Assembly (NCBI GenBank): GCA_911728455.2
Contig: OU452223.1
Span: 9,136,174 to 9,200,173 of the forward strand
Origin: Marthasterias glacialis
Lineage: Eukaryota; Echinodermata; Asteroidea; Forcipulatida; Asteriidae
DNA: 64,000 nucleotides
Direction: 5' to 3'
The notes beneath the pieces were generated by a model that was given only the letters and a program-made list of their open reading frames with translations, was not told where the DNA came from and did not search any database. This document shows positions 1 through 9,995 of this stretch, piece after piece (positions within the stretch are counted from its first letter, which is position 1; each line of letters begins with the position of its first letter). The translations under genes and the position numbers were made by a program.

Positions 1-1475
1 CCGAGTACCAAGTATTCTGATATCCGAGTACCGAGTCCAACAGCCGAGTACCAAGTATTCTGATATCCGAGTACTGAGTCCAACAGCCGAGTACCAAGTA
101 TTCTGATATCCGAGTACCGAGTCCAACAGCCGAGTACCAAGTATTCTAATATCCGAGTACCGAGTCCAACAGCCGAGTACCAAGTATTCTGATATCCGAG
201 TACCGAGTCCAACAGCCGAGTACCGAGTATTCTGATATCCGAGTACCGAGTCCAACAGCCGAGTACCAAGTATTCTGATATCCGACTACCGAGTCCAACA
301 GCCGAGTACCAAGTATTCTGATATCTGAGTACCGAGTCCAACAGCCGAGTACCAAGTATTCTGATATCCGAGTACCGAGTCCAACAGCCGAGTACCGAGT
401 ATTCTGATATCCGAGTACCGAGTCCAACAGCCGATTACCAAGTATTCTGATATCCGAGTACCGAGTCCAACAGCCGAGTACCAAGTATTCTGATATCCGA
501 GTACTGAGTCCAACAGCCGAGTACCAAGTATTCTGATATCCGAGTACCGAGTCCAACAGCCGAGTACCAAGTATTCTAATATCCGAGTACCGAGTCCAAC
601 AGCCGAGTACCAAGTATTCTAATATCCGAGTACCGAGTCCAACAGCCGAGTACCGAGTATTCTGATATCCGAGTACCGAGTCCAACAGCCGAGTACCGAG
701 TATTCTGATATCCGAGTACCGAGTCCCACAGCCGAGTACCAAGTATTCTGATATCCGAGTACCGAGTCCAACAGCCGAGTACCAAGTATTCTGATATCCG
801 AGTACTGAGTCCAACAGCCGAGTACCAAGTATTCTGATATCCGAGTACCGAGTCCAACAGCCGAGTACCAAGTATTCTAATATCCGAGTACCGAGTCCAA
901 CAGCCGAGTACCAAGTATTCTGATATCCGAGTACCGAGTCCAACAGCCGAGTACCGAGTATTCTGATATCCGAGTACCGAGTCCAACAGCCGAGTACCAA
1001 GTATTCTGATATCCGAGTACCGAGTCCAACAGCCGAGTACCGAGTATTCTGATATCCGAGTACCGAGTCCCACAGCCGAGTACCAAGTATTCTGATATCC
1101 GAGTACCGAGTCCAACAGCCGAGTACCAAGCATTCTGATATCCAAGTACCGAGTCCAACAGCCGAGTACCGAGTATTCTGATATCCGAGTACCGAGTCCA
1201 ACAGCCGATTACCGAGTATTCTGATATCCGAGTACCGAGTCCAACAGCCGAGTACCAAGTATTCTGATATCCGAGTACCGAGTCCAACAGCCGAGTACCA
1301 AGTATTCTGATATCCGAGTACCGAGTCTAACAACCGAGTACCGATTATTCTGATATCCGAGTACCGAGTCCAACAGCCGAGTACCGAGTATTCTGATATC
1401 CGAGTACCGAGTCCAACAGCCGAGTACCAAGTATTCTGATATCCGAGTACCGAGTCCAACAGCCGAGTACCAAGT
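1..1475. repeat. 43-bp satellite/minisatellite array, about 34 copies
   Basis: Near-identical 43-bp units run from the first base to about 1475. Each unit is a 23-bp and a 20-bp half, both starting CCGAGTACC, so the unit itself is an old duplication. Copies differ by a few recurrent changes (GAGTACTGAG, TCTAATAT, ACCGAGTATT, GTCCCACAG). The order of variants repeats: copies 2-6, 12-16 and 19-23 carry almost the same series, which indicates amplification of multi-unit blocks. Forty-three is not a multiple of three, and all minus-strand frames happen to be open, so long but meaningless reading frames result. The array continues off the left edge. Confidence 0.96.
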
Positions 1476-2252
1476 ACGAGTGCGGCTACCTTATAAAGTA
1501 AAAAGTATAAAATGAGGTCTCAACTCATTTATTGTTTTTGGACTAATTTCTAGACGACAATGTGTACTTGTTATGATAACTATCTTTTAAACATGCATAC
1601 ATCTTTAGACTACTTCAACTCTACTTTTTCCAGAGCTTTAGCCCTCTATTCCTTGCTTTAACACGCGTACAGGAAAGTGGAAAGGAAAACAGTATTTTGA
1701 CCGCGAGTACGTACACTTACGCGGAGTCCGAGCAGTCAAGTATCGAGTACATGTACATGACTTCGAGTACAGATTTCTTTTTTAGTTGAGTATCGAGCAT
1801 GGACTTCGAATACGAGTGTCTTGCTAGCTGAGTACGAATACGACTACCATGACAACTCGAGTACTACTCGACTATGAGTATCGAGTACGAGTACTACTGG
1901 GTACTATTGTACTATGACGACGCTGAAAATGATAGTTATGATCGTGACTTTGTCACTAGTGGCTGCGACGATGACGATGACAAATTGGCTCCGACAATGA
2001 CAAATTGGCTCGATGGTAACGGCGAAAGTTAAAAGTAATGTGAACAGGAAAGTTAACGCGAACGGTAAGTGAAATTTTAAGTGGCCGTCCAAAGATGACA
2101 TGAACGACTTAATAACGATGACTGTGACAACGATAACAAAATATCAAAATGACAGCGACAATGACGTCGGTTATAAAAGAGTAACAAAACAAAGATGATT
2201 CCTCTCAAACGTTCAATCATAATAACATATTATACCCAATGTCCTGATATAG
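1476..2252. repeat. Decayed satellite flank and low-complexity DNA
   Basis: Scattered CGAGTAC, GAGTATCGAG and similar pieces persist to about 1905, consistent with degenerate satellite units. From about 1913 to 2175 the sequence is rich in GAC, GAT and AAC triplets without a regular period. No coding exon or promoter is supported before 2253. Confidence 0.5.
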
Positions 2253-2354
2253 ATGTTTTGTCACATGGGAAAGAGGCATCCCAAAGCTCAACCTCATCCC
2301 CGGCGTTCGGTCATTACGGTGTGGATCTGAACCAAAACACCAGAACGAGCACAG
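2253..2354 (+). CDS. FTP lectin exon 1 (domain 1, N-terminal third)
   Basis: The exon encodes (D)VLSHGKEASQSS through NQNTRTST, the start of a fucolectin domain. An AG acceptor lies at 2251-2252 and a GTAACA donor at 2355. Both boundaries are phase 1. Confidence 0.6.
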
Positions 2355-5300
2355 GTAACAACATCAAACACATCTTACATAGCTTTTCAAATGATAGTTC
2401 TTTGTATTAAATCCAACTATAGGCCTATCGGTGTAATGTATGCTACCGAACTGGTTTGTTGTTAACATTTACTGTTTGTTTGATTTGAATCTAAAACCAG
2501 ACTATGAGTTCGAACCTTGGTGGATGGTTGACATGGGGAAGTCTCACTGTATCGAACGGCTAGTCATCTCACCCTGCACAATTGGAAGTAAGAATTATAT
2601 TTCCCAAACGTAAATTAATTGTCAATATGTACGTCAGGGATGCCAGTCAGGTTTTTGTCCAGAGCCTGAAAATCACACATAGACATCCTCATTATGCTTG
2701 AAAAATCCTGAACTTGGTCTTTAATTTTACAAGGAAAAAGCCTGAATTCAGGCTATTGCCTGAAAACTAGCATCCCTGGTACGTGTGTTTAATAGTTTCT
2801 CATTTCGGCTACGTCATACTAGAATTTGTAATGCGATGACGTCATCCACCATGGAGTGTCCTGGCCTATGACCACAAACCGTACCCAAAACCCAACGTGG
2901 CTGTGTCTTGCTGGTATACACACTTCAGGCACAGTTTTTAACATCAAGGGAAATCTCGACTTATGCTGTGTCCGGATTGGCGGCTACGGCTACGGCTACG
3001 GCTGGATTGCCGGGTCATCATGCACCTGAAGTAAGGGACGTCCATAGCGACACCCTTATCAACAGTGGGCAGCCATAGCCGCAGCTGCCAATTCGGATAC
3101 GGCTTTAGCTGAGGTTGAAAGCATGATAACTCAGAAATATTACCAAAAGAGGGTGTTTTTTTCGGTGCTATTCTTTTAAATACAGTGGCTGGTATAAGGT
3201 GCCCAATAAAAGAACATTTTAAATCATCAAACATTGCAACATTTTGATAAACATCTCAGTAGATATCGCCACAATCAATTGTGAAAATGTGTTACTTTCC
3301 AGAGATTGGTATCACCGGTGCGCAATTTCGCGTGAGTCCCAGCCGGGATATAGGCTCTGGTGACCCGTGTGGTACTCCGGTCCGGGAGTCGCACTCAGAG
3401 CTTTACGTCGATGTCACATGCGAGGATACAGCCTACGGCCAGTACATTAGCCTCAGCATTGAAGAAAAACACGGCATCTTGGGATTCTGTGAGCTGTCTG
3501 CTTTCGCTAAAAATGGCAAGTCAGTAGGTTGACCTCAAGATCAGTTCGATCTCATAAAAAAAGTCAGAATTGAAAATTCTTTAAATTTAGTCTCACGCAA
3601 GCCGTGTGGGGCTACATTCTAACCGTGAATGGCTTGTAGAATACCGTACACCATAGGTTTACAAAGCTTTCAGGAAACATTTTCCCTAAAAGCCACAAGA
3701 AAATTTACCAAAGAAAACTTAATACCTCGTCAGTGAAGAAAGAGTTAAGTATAAAAAATACATATGTATGATTCAGTTTTGAATACACATAGGCTGAGCT
3801 GTGGTCTGTCATGGCCGAGCTGTCTAGCGCACTGTACTCAAGTTCTGGTGGTCAAGTCATCGGAGTGTGGGTTCGATACCAGGTCATGACACTTGTGTCC
3901 TTGAGCAAGATGCTTTACTATAATTTCTTCTCTTCACCCGGGGGTATAAATGGGTACCTGCGAGGGTAGAGGTTGATATTGTGTTTGAAAAAAGCCTTCG
4001 GAGCAGCTCGAGGCTGTATACTCCCCAGGGAGCTGAGAAAGATTACAAGATTACTATGTGAATCTCGCTATATAAGAACTAGTTATTATTACTGTTATTA
4101 TTATTAATAACGCACAGACGTGGCAATAATTGGAGACTTCTGGACGGTCCTTTTTCACAGTTCTCACCAGTTGTACGCATGCTCAGAACTATGCGCACAA
4201 TACTGAGCATGTGCGCGCATGCTCAGAACTGTCAAAAAGGACCGTTGTGTCTGCTGCCGCCATACGTCTCAAAAGTCTCCCATTGTTTTATTTACTTCGA
4301 ATACGATGTTTGTCTGCTATCACAGGGCAGGATCCGAGCCTTGCGGGACAACAGACTTGGCAGAGCAGCGTTCTCACCCACAACGCCTCTGCTTCGGTGG
4401 ACGGTGTCCTGGACTTCACCTGCAGTCAGACTAGTAGGTATTGCTCTGGTGTTTGTGACTGAGAACACCAGGGGCGGGGGTAGTTTGAATGCAGTGTACA
4501 ACCGAACTAAATAACCCAACTAATTAAGGGGGTTTACAATCATGTGTAAAACTATAAGAGCTTACTCTGGCGAGGAAATCCAAATGTTCTATGGCAATAA
4601 AGCAGTTTTGCGCCGGGCAAAATTAATCTGGAAGCCTCGCCTCTGCACTGGGGGACTTTCGAGACGCTGGCGGCAGCAAACACAACGGTCCTTTTTGACA
4701 GTTCTGAGCATGCACGCACATGCTCTGTATTGTGCGCGTATAGTTCTGCGCATGCGTAATACCAATGAGAACTGTGAAAAAGGACCGTCTCTCATTGTTA
4801 ATCATAATGTACACTGAGAAATAACTTAGAGACGAACAAACAAAACATAACAACGGACTGAGCTTAACTTTTCGAAGGTGTCCTCGAGTTAGCTTAGCAA
4901 AGCCATGGACATGGCTTGCTCGACAAAGGCGAAAAAACGAATACAAATGCCCATATTATGTGGGGGAATTTGTTCCCATTCGCGCATTGTGAACAAATAT
5001 TGTTATTCATGGGACAAATCGTGGTGACGCACTGTATAAAGATCTCTCTATCTCCAGGAACGAGTAACTCCAGTCTGCCCTCTCCATGCAACAGTGGGAC
5101 CCTTTATTAAAACACTGCGCTGACTTGAGATAGTTACCGATTTGATGAAAACATATTTTGAAGGTTTACACGTTCATGTTTCAATCATTTTTGTTAGATG
5201 AGGAGAGCAAACCTTGGTGGATGGTTGACCTTGGGGATGACCTCATCGTAACGAAGGCCCTCATCAGCCCCTTCCCTGACTTGGACGAATGTAGGTTTTA

Positions 5301-8300
5301 TCACGTGCCAATAATCATTTTAATGCTTTCTTATCTTTTTCAAATTCAAATTATATTACAGATTTCCGAATTGTATTAAATTGTGCATCCACCAAGTTGC
5401 ATTCTGCTTTAAAAGATGGGTAAATAAGGTTTAAATAAGGATGGGTCATGGATAAAGGTTTTTTTCTTGTGTGTGTAGTTATTTTTATTTTGGGTCTTGT
5501 GTAGACGACTTTTGCATAGTTTAAACTTGACATTTACTATACTGAACTCTTATTTCAGTCTACTATAACAAAGTAAAACTAGCGCAAAGAACTATAGTAA
5601 TGGTCTTCTATGGGATGTACTTATTGGTTAAAAATTAGAATTTATTATTAAACAGACCATTATGCTGCTACCATTTTGGTCACGTTCCTTGTATACCCAA
5701 TAACAGTAACGGATGCTAATATTCATTGTACGAAAAGGAACCAGACTATTTCTCCTTCTAACCTCGGAACCTCGGTTTGGTTACATTGATTTGAATGGGA
5801 GAAAATCAAGATGGCCGAACAAGGTCTACAACGCAGTCTGAATTGAACTGTGTCTCCCTCTATTCAGGGATAGCGTTGAAAGGGGCACAGGTGTTTGTCA
5901 GTGAAGTGCCACCTAAAGACAGTAAAGGTGCAGCGTGTGGGAATCCCCTCCGCCTGGAAGAATTAACCAGCCACACCCCTTTGCTAATAGATTGCCTACG
6001 TCATTTACGGGGTCGTTATGTATTCATCGAAGGCACCGAACAACTGAGCATGTGCGAGGTTGAGGTACTCGGAAAGATAAGTGGTAGGACTAGTTTTATT
6101 TAATATTTAAAATTTAATAATTGTTTTGACATAAAAAAAGGAGAGCAAAGTCTGTCCCGAGGCCAATATGACTCACCAGGGTTTCCAGTTTCCTTGGCAT
6201 TAACAACTGGGAATGTTCCTATTCCCCCTGGACAGGATGCCAGTCCATCGCAGGTTACTCTCCAGCTCTCGCCGGTACCCACTTGTACTCCTTGGTGGAG
6301 AGAAGCAATTATGATAAAGTGCCTTGCTCAAGGACAAAAATGTCTCGACCGACCAGGCCAGGATTCGAACCCACATTACAGAGCTTGAGATCACCGCACT
6401 ATAGATCGCTCAGCCCTGACACCTCCCTGTATTGACAAAGACCACCGTACTGTAGAACAAAACGTGAATTTCCAACGCTCCAAATCTGCAAAGCTCACGT
6501 TGAAGATCAGTGTTTTGTAAAGGATCAAATAACAGACCAGTGATTATTTGAAAAAGAGAGCCTCACAACTGGCATTTGAAAACATGGACCCAAAAAAAAA
6601 TTGCAGTAAACCGTTTCATTTTGACAAACCCGTCAACAGCCACGAATCAAAACGCTGACGGGTCGTCGAATCATGATACACAGCTAGAGTATCGCTCGGA
6701 TGTCATTATATGCTGTCCTCTGTGTTTTTGTCATTTCTCCCGAAAGATTTGTCTTCTGACCCAAGCCACCGTCGCGAACCCCTTGCCCGAAAGGTCACAC
6801 GGCTTCAAAAGTGCTGACAGAGCTTTCGCTTCGAACATGAGTCATAATTAAGAGGTTCTAAGTTTCTCTCCGGCCCCTTGGAGAAAGTATAATATTGTTA
6901 TTCACAGACACATTTTTGAGCTATTTGTCATTTCAAAGTGCAGTGCATTTTCAGAATGCGTGAAGCCCACGACAAATCTAAATGTTGATTATATTATTAA
7001 GTTCTGCAAAACAAAACTACTTGTTATGTGTTTTTCATCAACATGCTTTTTTTGTTTCCCTCACAATCTCCGTCTAAATTATTGTTTCCCTTTTGTTCCA
7101 TTCGCAGGGAATGTCGAAAGAGCCGACTACATACGCATACAAGCGCTGATTCGAAGTGAGTGACGTTCTCCATACAAGGATTGCCCTTTAATGCTTCGGA
7201 AAACAATAGTCAAGTTTTAGAACCGATACAATAAGGGGTTAAATAAATAATGTAAAATTGGATTTAGAGAATTGTTACCACAATTTGTGCACAGTGCCTA
7301 TAGGTAAACATAACAGTATGCATTGTTAATTATTAACAAATAATGTTGATTGATGAATGTATTTGTAGTGAAATCAGATCCGTGTACACACAATGAGAGG
7401 AAGAGAGTTGTTGCTTGTTTTGTTTTTTCTTTATTTTTGTGAGTGTGTTTTTTTTAAACCCGCAATAGACTGTGTAAGTCTCGCGCGTATTCGAATATTT
7501 TTGGGACCATTTTGGTCCCACACACTTTGCTGTAACATGTAAAAGAAACAAAATCACGCGCTTTAACGGACCCTCATGTTCGAATACGCGCGAGACTTAC
7601 ACAGTCTATGAAGATGCTGTTTTACCAGGACCATAAGTTGTTAGGTAATTTGGTCCAAATTTCCAGATGTTTTTATGCCACACGGCGCCTTGAAAAAAAA
7701 CCTTGGTTGTACAGGGGTTACCGCGTATAAACAAATTTGAATAAATAAATAAATAAATAAATATGTCGGGGTCTGGAAGTGCCATCAATGACTTGTCGAG
7801 AACCCAAGATGGTTATTTTAACAAATTGGATGGCACTTCCAGAGCTCCGTAGGAACATATTTTTATACATTAACGTGTTAGCTTCAGATATGTACAGTAC
7901 ATCATATTTATATTATCAACAATGCAGCTCAGTGCAGAAAAACTGAGCCTTTACCTCCTGGAAGGTAATATTTATTTTCATATGTCATACTTTCCTTGCT
8001 GGATCATGTAACTCAATCTAAATATCCTGGTATAGTTTGAACCGAAACCAAGTCAACGAGTGACCGGGTTGGGTCAATGTTTCGGGTCGACGCTTGTCAA
8101 GTGGCCCCCAGAAATCTGGTGAAGAAAATTAATTTTTACTGAAAAGTTTTGTGGTTGTCGAATAACTTTTCTTTATAAAATTACCTTTGTAATAAATTGT
8201 CTAATTACTAAAAGAATAACAAAGGGGTGTTTACCCTTCAAAACAATACCGAGATCAATAGTTATTGTAAGAAGGGATATATTTGCCTAAAAAAAACTTG

Positions 8301-9415
8301 AACTTTTAAAGCCCCATCTCTCATTGGTAAACTGTCTGTAAATGCTTTGCACGAATCAAGATATTTGTAATAAAACCAACCTGTGAAAATGTCAGCTCAT
8401 TTCGTTGTTTCGTTTGCGAGAAAACGGTAAAAGTGCATTCAGCATTTTTGTACGCATTCCTCACTGAGACGAAAACTAATTTGTTGATCTTACTTCATTT
8501 ATTATTTAAAAACGATGATACTTCAGGCAGAAATATTTCACGGAAAGGTTTATACCATCATTATGTTTATACCATTGTAAGGTATATGTCAATCTGTGAC
8601 CGTTTTATGTTTTTCATCCTACCAATGTTGAGCTGGGGCTATAGATCTTCATGACAATTTATTTAAAAAAAGTTGTAAATACAAAAGCGAATGCATATTA
8701 CTTACAGTTGTATGATTTTCTGTCATTGGGGAATTTCTTTAAATAATGCTGTATTGTAATCGAGCTACACTGCAGACGGTCGATGCGGATCATATGAATG
8801 GTATTGATTGACTTGACATGACGTACATGTCACCGAATTAACTGGTAACATTTTAACATAATGTAATGCTGTCAAGGTTTTTGCCTATGATATCAGTTGA
8901 TTTTGGTGGTTCGCTTCAATAAACTATAGCTAGGATGCAGTCTAATGTCATGACGAATCATGCGGGAATTTCTCCCATAAAAGAGTTATTTCTGTTGAGT
9001 ATTTCATGGTATACCCTTAACATAAAACCCAACGAGACTAAATTACAAATTCCTTCCATTATAAATTCTTTGACAACGCCCCCCCCCCCCCCAATTTCAA
9101 GGACAATTTGCAGTTAGCATTATTTCAGTGCGAATAATATATAAATTCATTTTTTTTATATGTAACCTCGGATAAACCATTTTATTGTTAATCATTACGT
9201 ACAATTTGTGCCCGTTAGGGGGTGGATTATCGAAACACGTCAGTTAAACTGGATAAAAGTTCATAGCACCCTTCCTCGTGTCTTATCAGGGGGTCCTTAG
9301 GCACACAAGTGGTTAGGTAGCCAAAGATCAATCATGTAGATGACCTGTTTGTTTCATTTGTTTGCTTTTGGTTGTTCTTCACTCAATTCCAGCCTTTGAC
9401 ACCGACGTTGAATAG
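2253..9415 (+). CDS. Two-domain fucolectin-type (F5/8C-like) lectin gene, eight exons, 5' end not seen
   Basis: Exons at 2253-2354, 2501-2587, 3303-3515, 4326-4433, 5198-5290, 5868-6083, 7108-7155 and 9393-9415 join in one frame, all with phase-1 boundaries. They encode two tandem fucolectin (FTP: eel fucolectin/tachylectin-4/pentraxin-1) domains of about 130 residues. Domain landmarks are GKEASQSS, PWWMVDMG, ITGAQFRV and GFCELSAF in the first, and TWQSS, PWWMVDLG, LKGAQVFV and MCEVEVLG in the second. A 16-residue linker exon and a short terminal exon (TFDTDVE, stop) follow. Family members are usually secreted carbohydrate-binding or innate-immune proteins; that role is inferred. The DCC-x-ER segment carrying fucose-contacting arginines in classical members is missing from both domains. 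A signal peptide exon is not recognised and may lie left of the satellite. Confidence 0.65.
2501..2587 (+). CDS. FTP lectin exon 2 (domain 1, PWWMVDMG core)
   Basis: The exon encodes YEFEPWWMVDMGKS and ERLVISPCTIG. It starts after AAACCAG and ends at a GTAAGA donor, phase 1 on both sides. The tandem cysteine motif usual after the VISP-like strand is absent. Confidence 0.72.
2635..2778. mobile_element. 144-bp MITE in lectin intron 2
   Basis: The ends are inverted: CAGGGATGCCAG on the left and CTAGCATCCCTG on the right. GTACGT flanks both sides, which looks like a target-site duplication. The CAGGGATG terminus suggests a hAT-like non-autonomous element; the class is an inference. Confidence 0.7.
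2960..3107. mobile_element. Foldback repeat with GGCTAC tract
   Basis: The left arm around 2969-3003 (TCCGGATTGGCGGCTACGG) is the imperfect reverse complement of the right arm around 3070-3102 (GCCATAGCCGC ... CCAATTCGGATA). The left arm carries four tandem GGCTAC-like units. It lies within intron 2 of the lectin gene. Confidence 0.5.
3303..3515 (+). CDS. FTP lectin exon 3 (end of domain 1), probable GC donor
   Basis: The exon encodes ITGAQFRVSPS, CGTPVRESHSELYVDV, YGQYISLSIEEKHG and GFCELSAFAKN. The acceptor is TTTCCAG. If all introns here are phase 1, the exon ends at 3515 before GCAAGT, the consensus of a GC-AG intron. A conventional GTAGGT donor exists at 3524 but gives phase 0 and would require acceptor 4330. 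Confidence 0.68.
3795..4110 (+). mobile_element. tRNA-derived SINE with LINE-like ATT tail
   Basis: The tRNA-like head reads GCCGAGCTGTCTAGCGCA followed by a B-box-like GGGTTCGATACC near 3868. The body ends CTATATAAGAACTAG followed by TTATTATT repeats. The same type of tail ends the CR1/L2-like LINE fragment at 22100-22136, which suggests LINE-driven mobility. Confidence 0.75.
4131..4283 (-). mobile_element. GGTCCTTTTT-type MITE, copy 1 (inverted)
   Basis: The copy has inverted terminal segments GACGGTCCTTTTT and AAAAAGGACCG, and an interior of alternating GCATGC/GCGCAT motifs. It is the reverse complement of the copy at 4648-4796, with roughly 85-90% identity by eye. Together the two flank lectin exon 4. 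Confidence 0.8.
4326..4433 (+). CDS. FTP lectin exon 4 (domain 2, N-terminal third)
   Basis: The exon encodes GQDPSLAGQQTWQSS, SASVDGVLDFTCSQT and half of an Asn codon. The acceptor is CTATCACAG at 4324-4325 and the donor GTAGGT at 4434. It lies between two inverted MITE copies. Confidence 0.68.
4648..4796 (+). mobile_element. GGTCCTTTTT-type MITE, copy 2
   Basis: It shares GAGACGCTGGCGGCAGC, the inverted GGTCCTTTTTGACAGTTCT / AGAACTGTGAAAAAGGACC ends and the GCATGC-rich centre with copies 1 and 3. The centre contains TGCGCATGCG, which resembles an NRF-1 site. Confidence 0.8.
5198..5290 (+). CDS. FTP lectin exon 5 (domain 2, PWWMVDLG core)
   Basis: The exon encodes (N)EESKPWWMVDLGDD, TKALISPFPDLDE and the first base of the next codon. 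The acceptor is TTGTTAG at 5196-5197 and the donor GTAGGT at 5291. Joining with exon 4 gives CSQTNEESKPWW, the expected family continuity. Confidence 0.74.
5868..6083 (+). CDS. FTP lectin exon 6 (end of domain 2)
   Basis: The exon encodes IALKGAQVFVSEVPP, GAACGNPLRLEEL, RGRYVFIEGTEQ and MCEVEVLGKIS. The acceptor is CTATTCAG at 5866-5867. The donor is GTAGGA at 6084, with an alternative GTGGTA at 6081 in the same phase. Confidence 0.74.
6190..6425 (-). mobile_element. tRNA-derived SINE, minus strand
   Basis: Reverse-complemented, the head reads GGGCTGAGCGATCTATAG followed by GTGGGTTCGAATCCTGG, an RNA polymerase III B-box-like motif. The body contains the CCTTGCTCAAGGAC segment common in invertebrate SINEs. 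It lies in lectin intron 6. Confidence 0.65.
6430..7100. other. Lectin intron 6, no further feature
   Basis: AT-rich DNA with one short inverted pair around 6640-6665 (ACCCGTCA ... TGACGGGT). I see no exon, known repeat family or regulatory motif. Confidence 0.4.
7108..7155 (+). CDS. FTP lectin exon 7 (linker)
   Basis: This 48-nt phase 1-1 exon encodes GNVERADYIRIQALIR. It has a pyrimidine-rich CCATTCGCAG acceptor and a consensus GTGAGT donor. No domain is recognised. Confidence 0.55.
7466..7608. mobile_element. 143-bp MITE with perfect ~30-bp inverted ends
   Basis: TAGACTGTGTAAGTCTCGCG at the left is exactly inverted at the right end, with the match extending about 30 bp. The centre is unrelated. 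It lies in lectin intron 7. Confidence 0.85.
7737..7843. repeat. AAAT microsatellite and small hairpin
   Basis: Six or so AAAT units end near 7762. They are followed by CTGGAAGTGCCATCAA and its near inverse TTGGATGGCACTTCCAG, 40 bp apart. Confidence 0.6.
7844..8309. other. Intronic DNA without recognised feature
   Basis: AT-rich, within lectin intron 7. I see no exon-like segment with supported splice sites. Confidence 0.35.
8310..8640 (+). mobile_element. AGCCCCAGCTC-type MITE, copy 1
   Basis: The ends are inverted (GCCCCATCTCTCATTGGTAA and TACCAATGTTGAGCTGGGGC). The interior carries ATTCAGCATTTTTGTACGCA, GAGACGAAAACTAAT and CAGGCAGAAATATTTC, as in the copies at 26550, 29423, 29735 and 61801. 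Confidence 0.85.
8641..9392. other. End of lectin intron 7
   Basis: The stretch includes a C13 run near 9080. I see no gene; the next supported element is the splice acceptor at 9391. Confidence 0.35.
9393..9415 (+). CDS. FTP lectin terminal exon (candidate)
   Basis: After a pyrimidine-rich acceptor (CACTCAATTCCAG) the phase-1 frame reads T-FDTDVE and stops with TAG at 9413-9415. The exon is tiny. Support is the matching phase, the acceptor and a downstream AATAAA. An unseen alternative exon is possible. Confidence 0.4.
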
Positions 9416-9642
9416 GAGTGGCTACCCCTGCATGGATCGAGTATTGATCATTTTGTACACAACACTCTCGCGCATGCATTGTGTCCGGATAATAGCACGG
9501 CCAAGCAGAGAGGGCTGTTCATAACACGTACACGAGATATGACGAGTGTACAGTCAATATTGTAAAACAAAAATAGCAACGGGCATGCATACCGCACTTA
9601 AGCAAGCTTGCACACTAGACACGGGCTTAAGATAGTGGCATC

Positions 9643-9648
9643 AATAAA
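9643..9648 (+). terminator. AATAAA polyadenylation signal candidate
   Basis: AATAAA lies 228 bp after the inferred lectin stop codon and about 110 bp before the next gene's start codon. Confidence 0.4.
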
Positions 9649-9758
9649 ATGTTCCTGGTGGATATTTAAGAGGCACATGTAATATCATTTTTTTTAACCA
9701 ACTATGGAAAAACCATCATTAAGCAACTGATGGGGCTTAGTCTGGCACCCATGATATC

Positions 9759-9995
9759 ATGAATCACATCGAGACGGAACGACATGGTTCGAGGATGGAT
9801 GCCTTACCACCCATCAGGTATTCGTCGACCCTTCCTCATCCGAGGAAAGGGGTGTGGGGTGCAACAAGTAGGCTCAGTCCCAACTCCACCACCACGGGGA
9901 AGGATCTAAGACGGGAAAGTGACACCCTGGCTGAAAAATGCAAAAGCTCCGAAGAGAGAGTGAACTGTCAACTGAAGATGCTTCGGAGAGAATTG
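9759..9995 (+). CDS. Coiled-coil FAM167-like protein, exon 1 (gene 9759-13530)
   Basis: The start is ATG 9759, or ATG 9795 (MDALPPIRYSS); either gives the same frame. The exon encodes a basic, Ser/Pro-rich N-terminus and then EERVNCQLKMLRREL, ending in phase 0 at a GTAAAT donor. Spliced to 12740 the helix reads LRREL-NAMRVQDQSLLRQLL, which resembles the L-x-x-M-R-x-Q-D-x-x-L-x-R-Q-L motif I associate with FAM167 (DIORA/SEC) proteins of poorly known, possibly signalling, function. That assignment rests on memory of the motif only. In-frame TAG at 9738 limits upstream extension unless an acceptor at 9739-9740 is used. The complete product would be about 180-200 residues. Confidence 0.5.

Noticed and set aside
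146..1459. Long minus-strand reading frames (up to 437 codons) with repeated peptide
   Set aside because: They are by-products of a stop-free 43-bp satellite; all three minus frames are open and show the same cycling peptide.
4130..4946. Several overlapping ~70-110-codon frames on both strands
   Set aside because: They arise from the inverted MITE copies; only the exon at 4326-4433 has domain and splice support.
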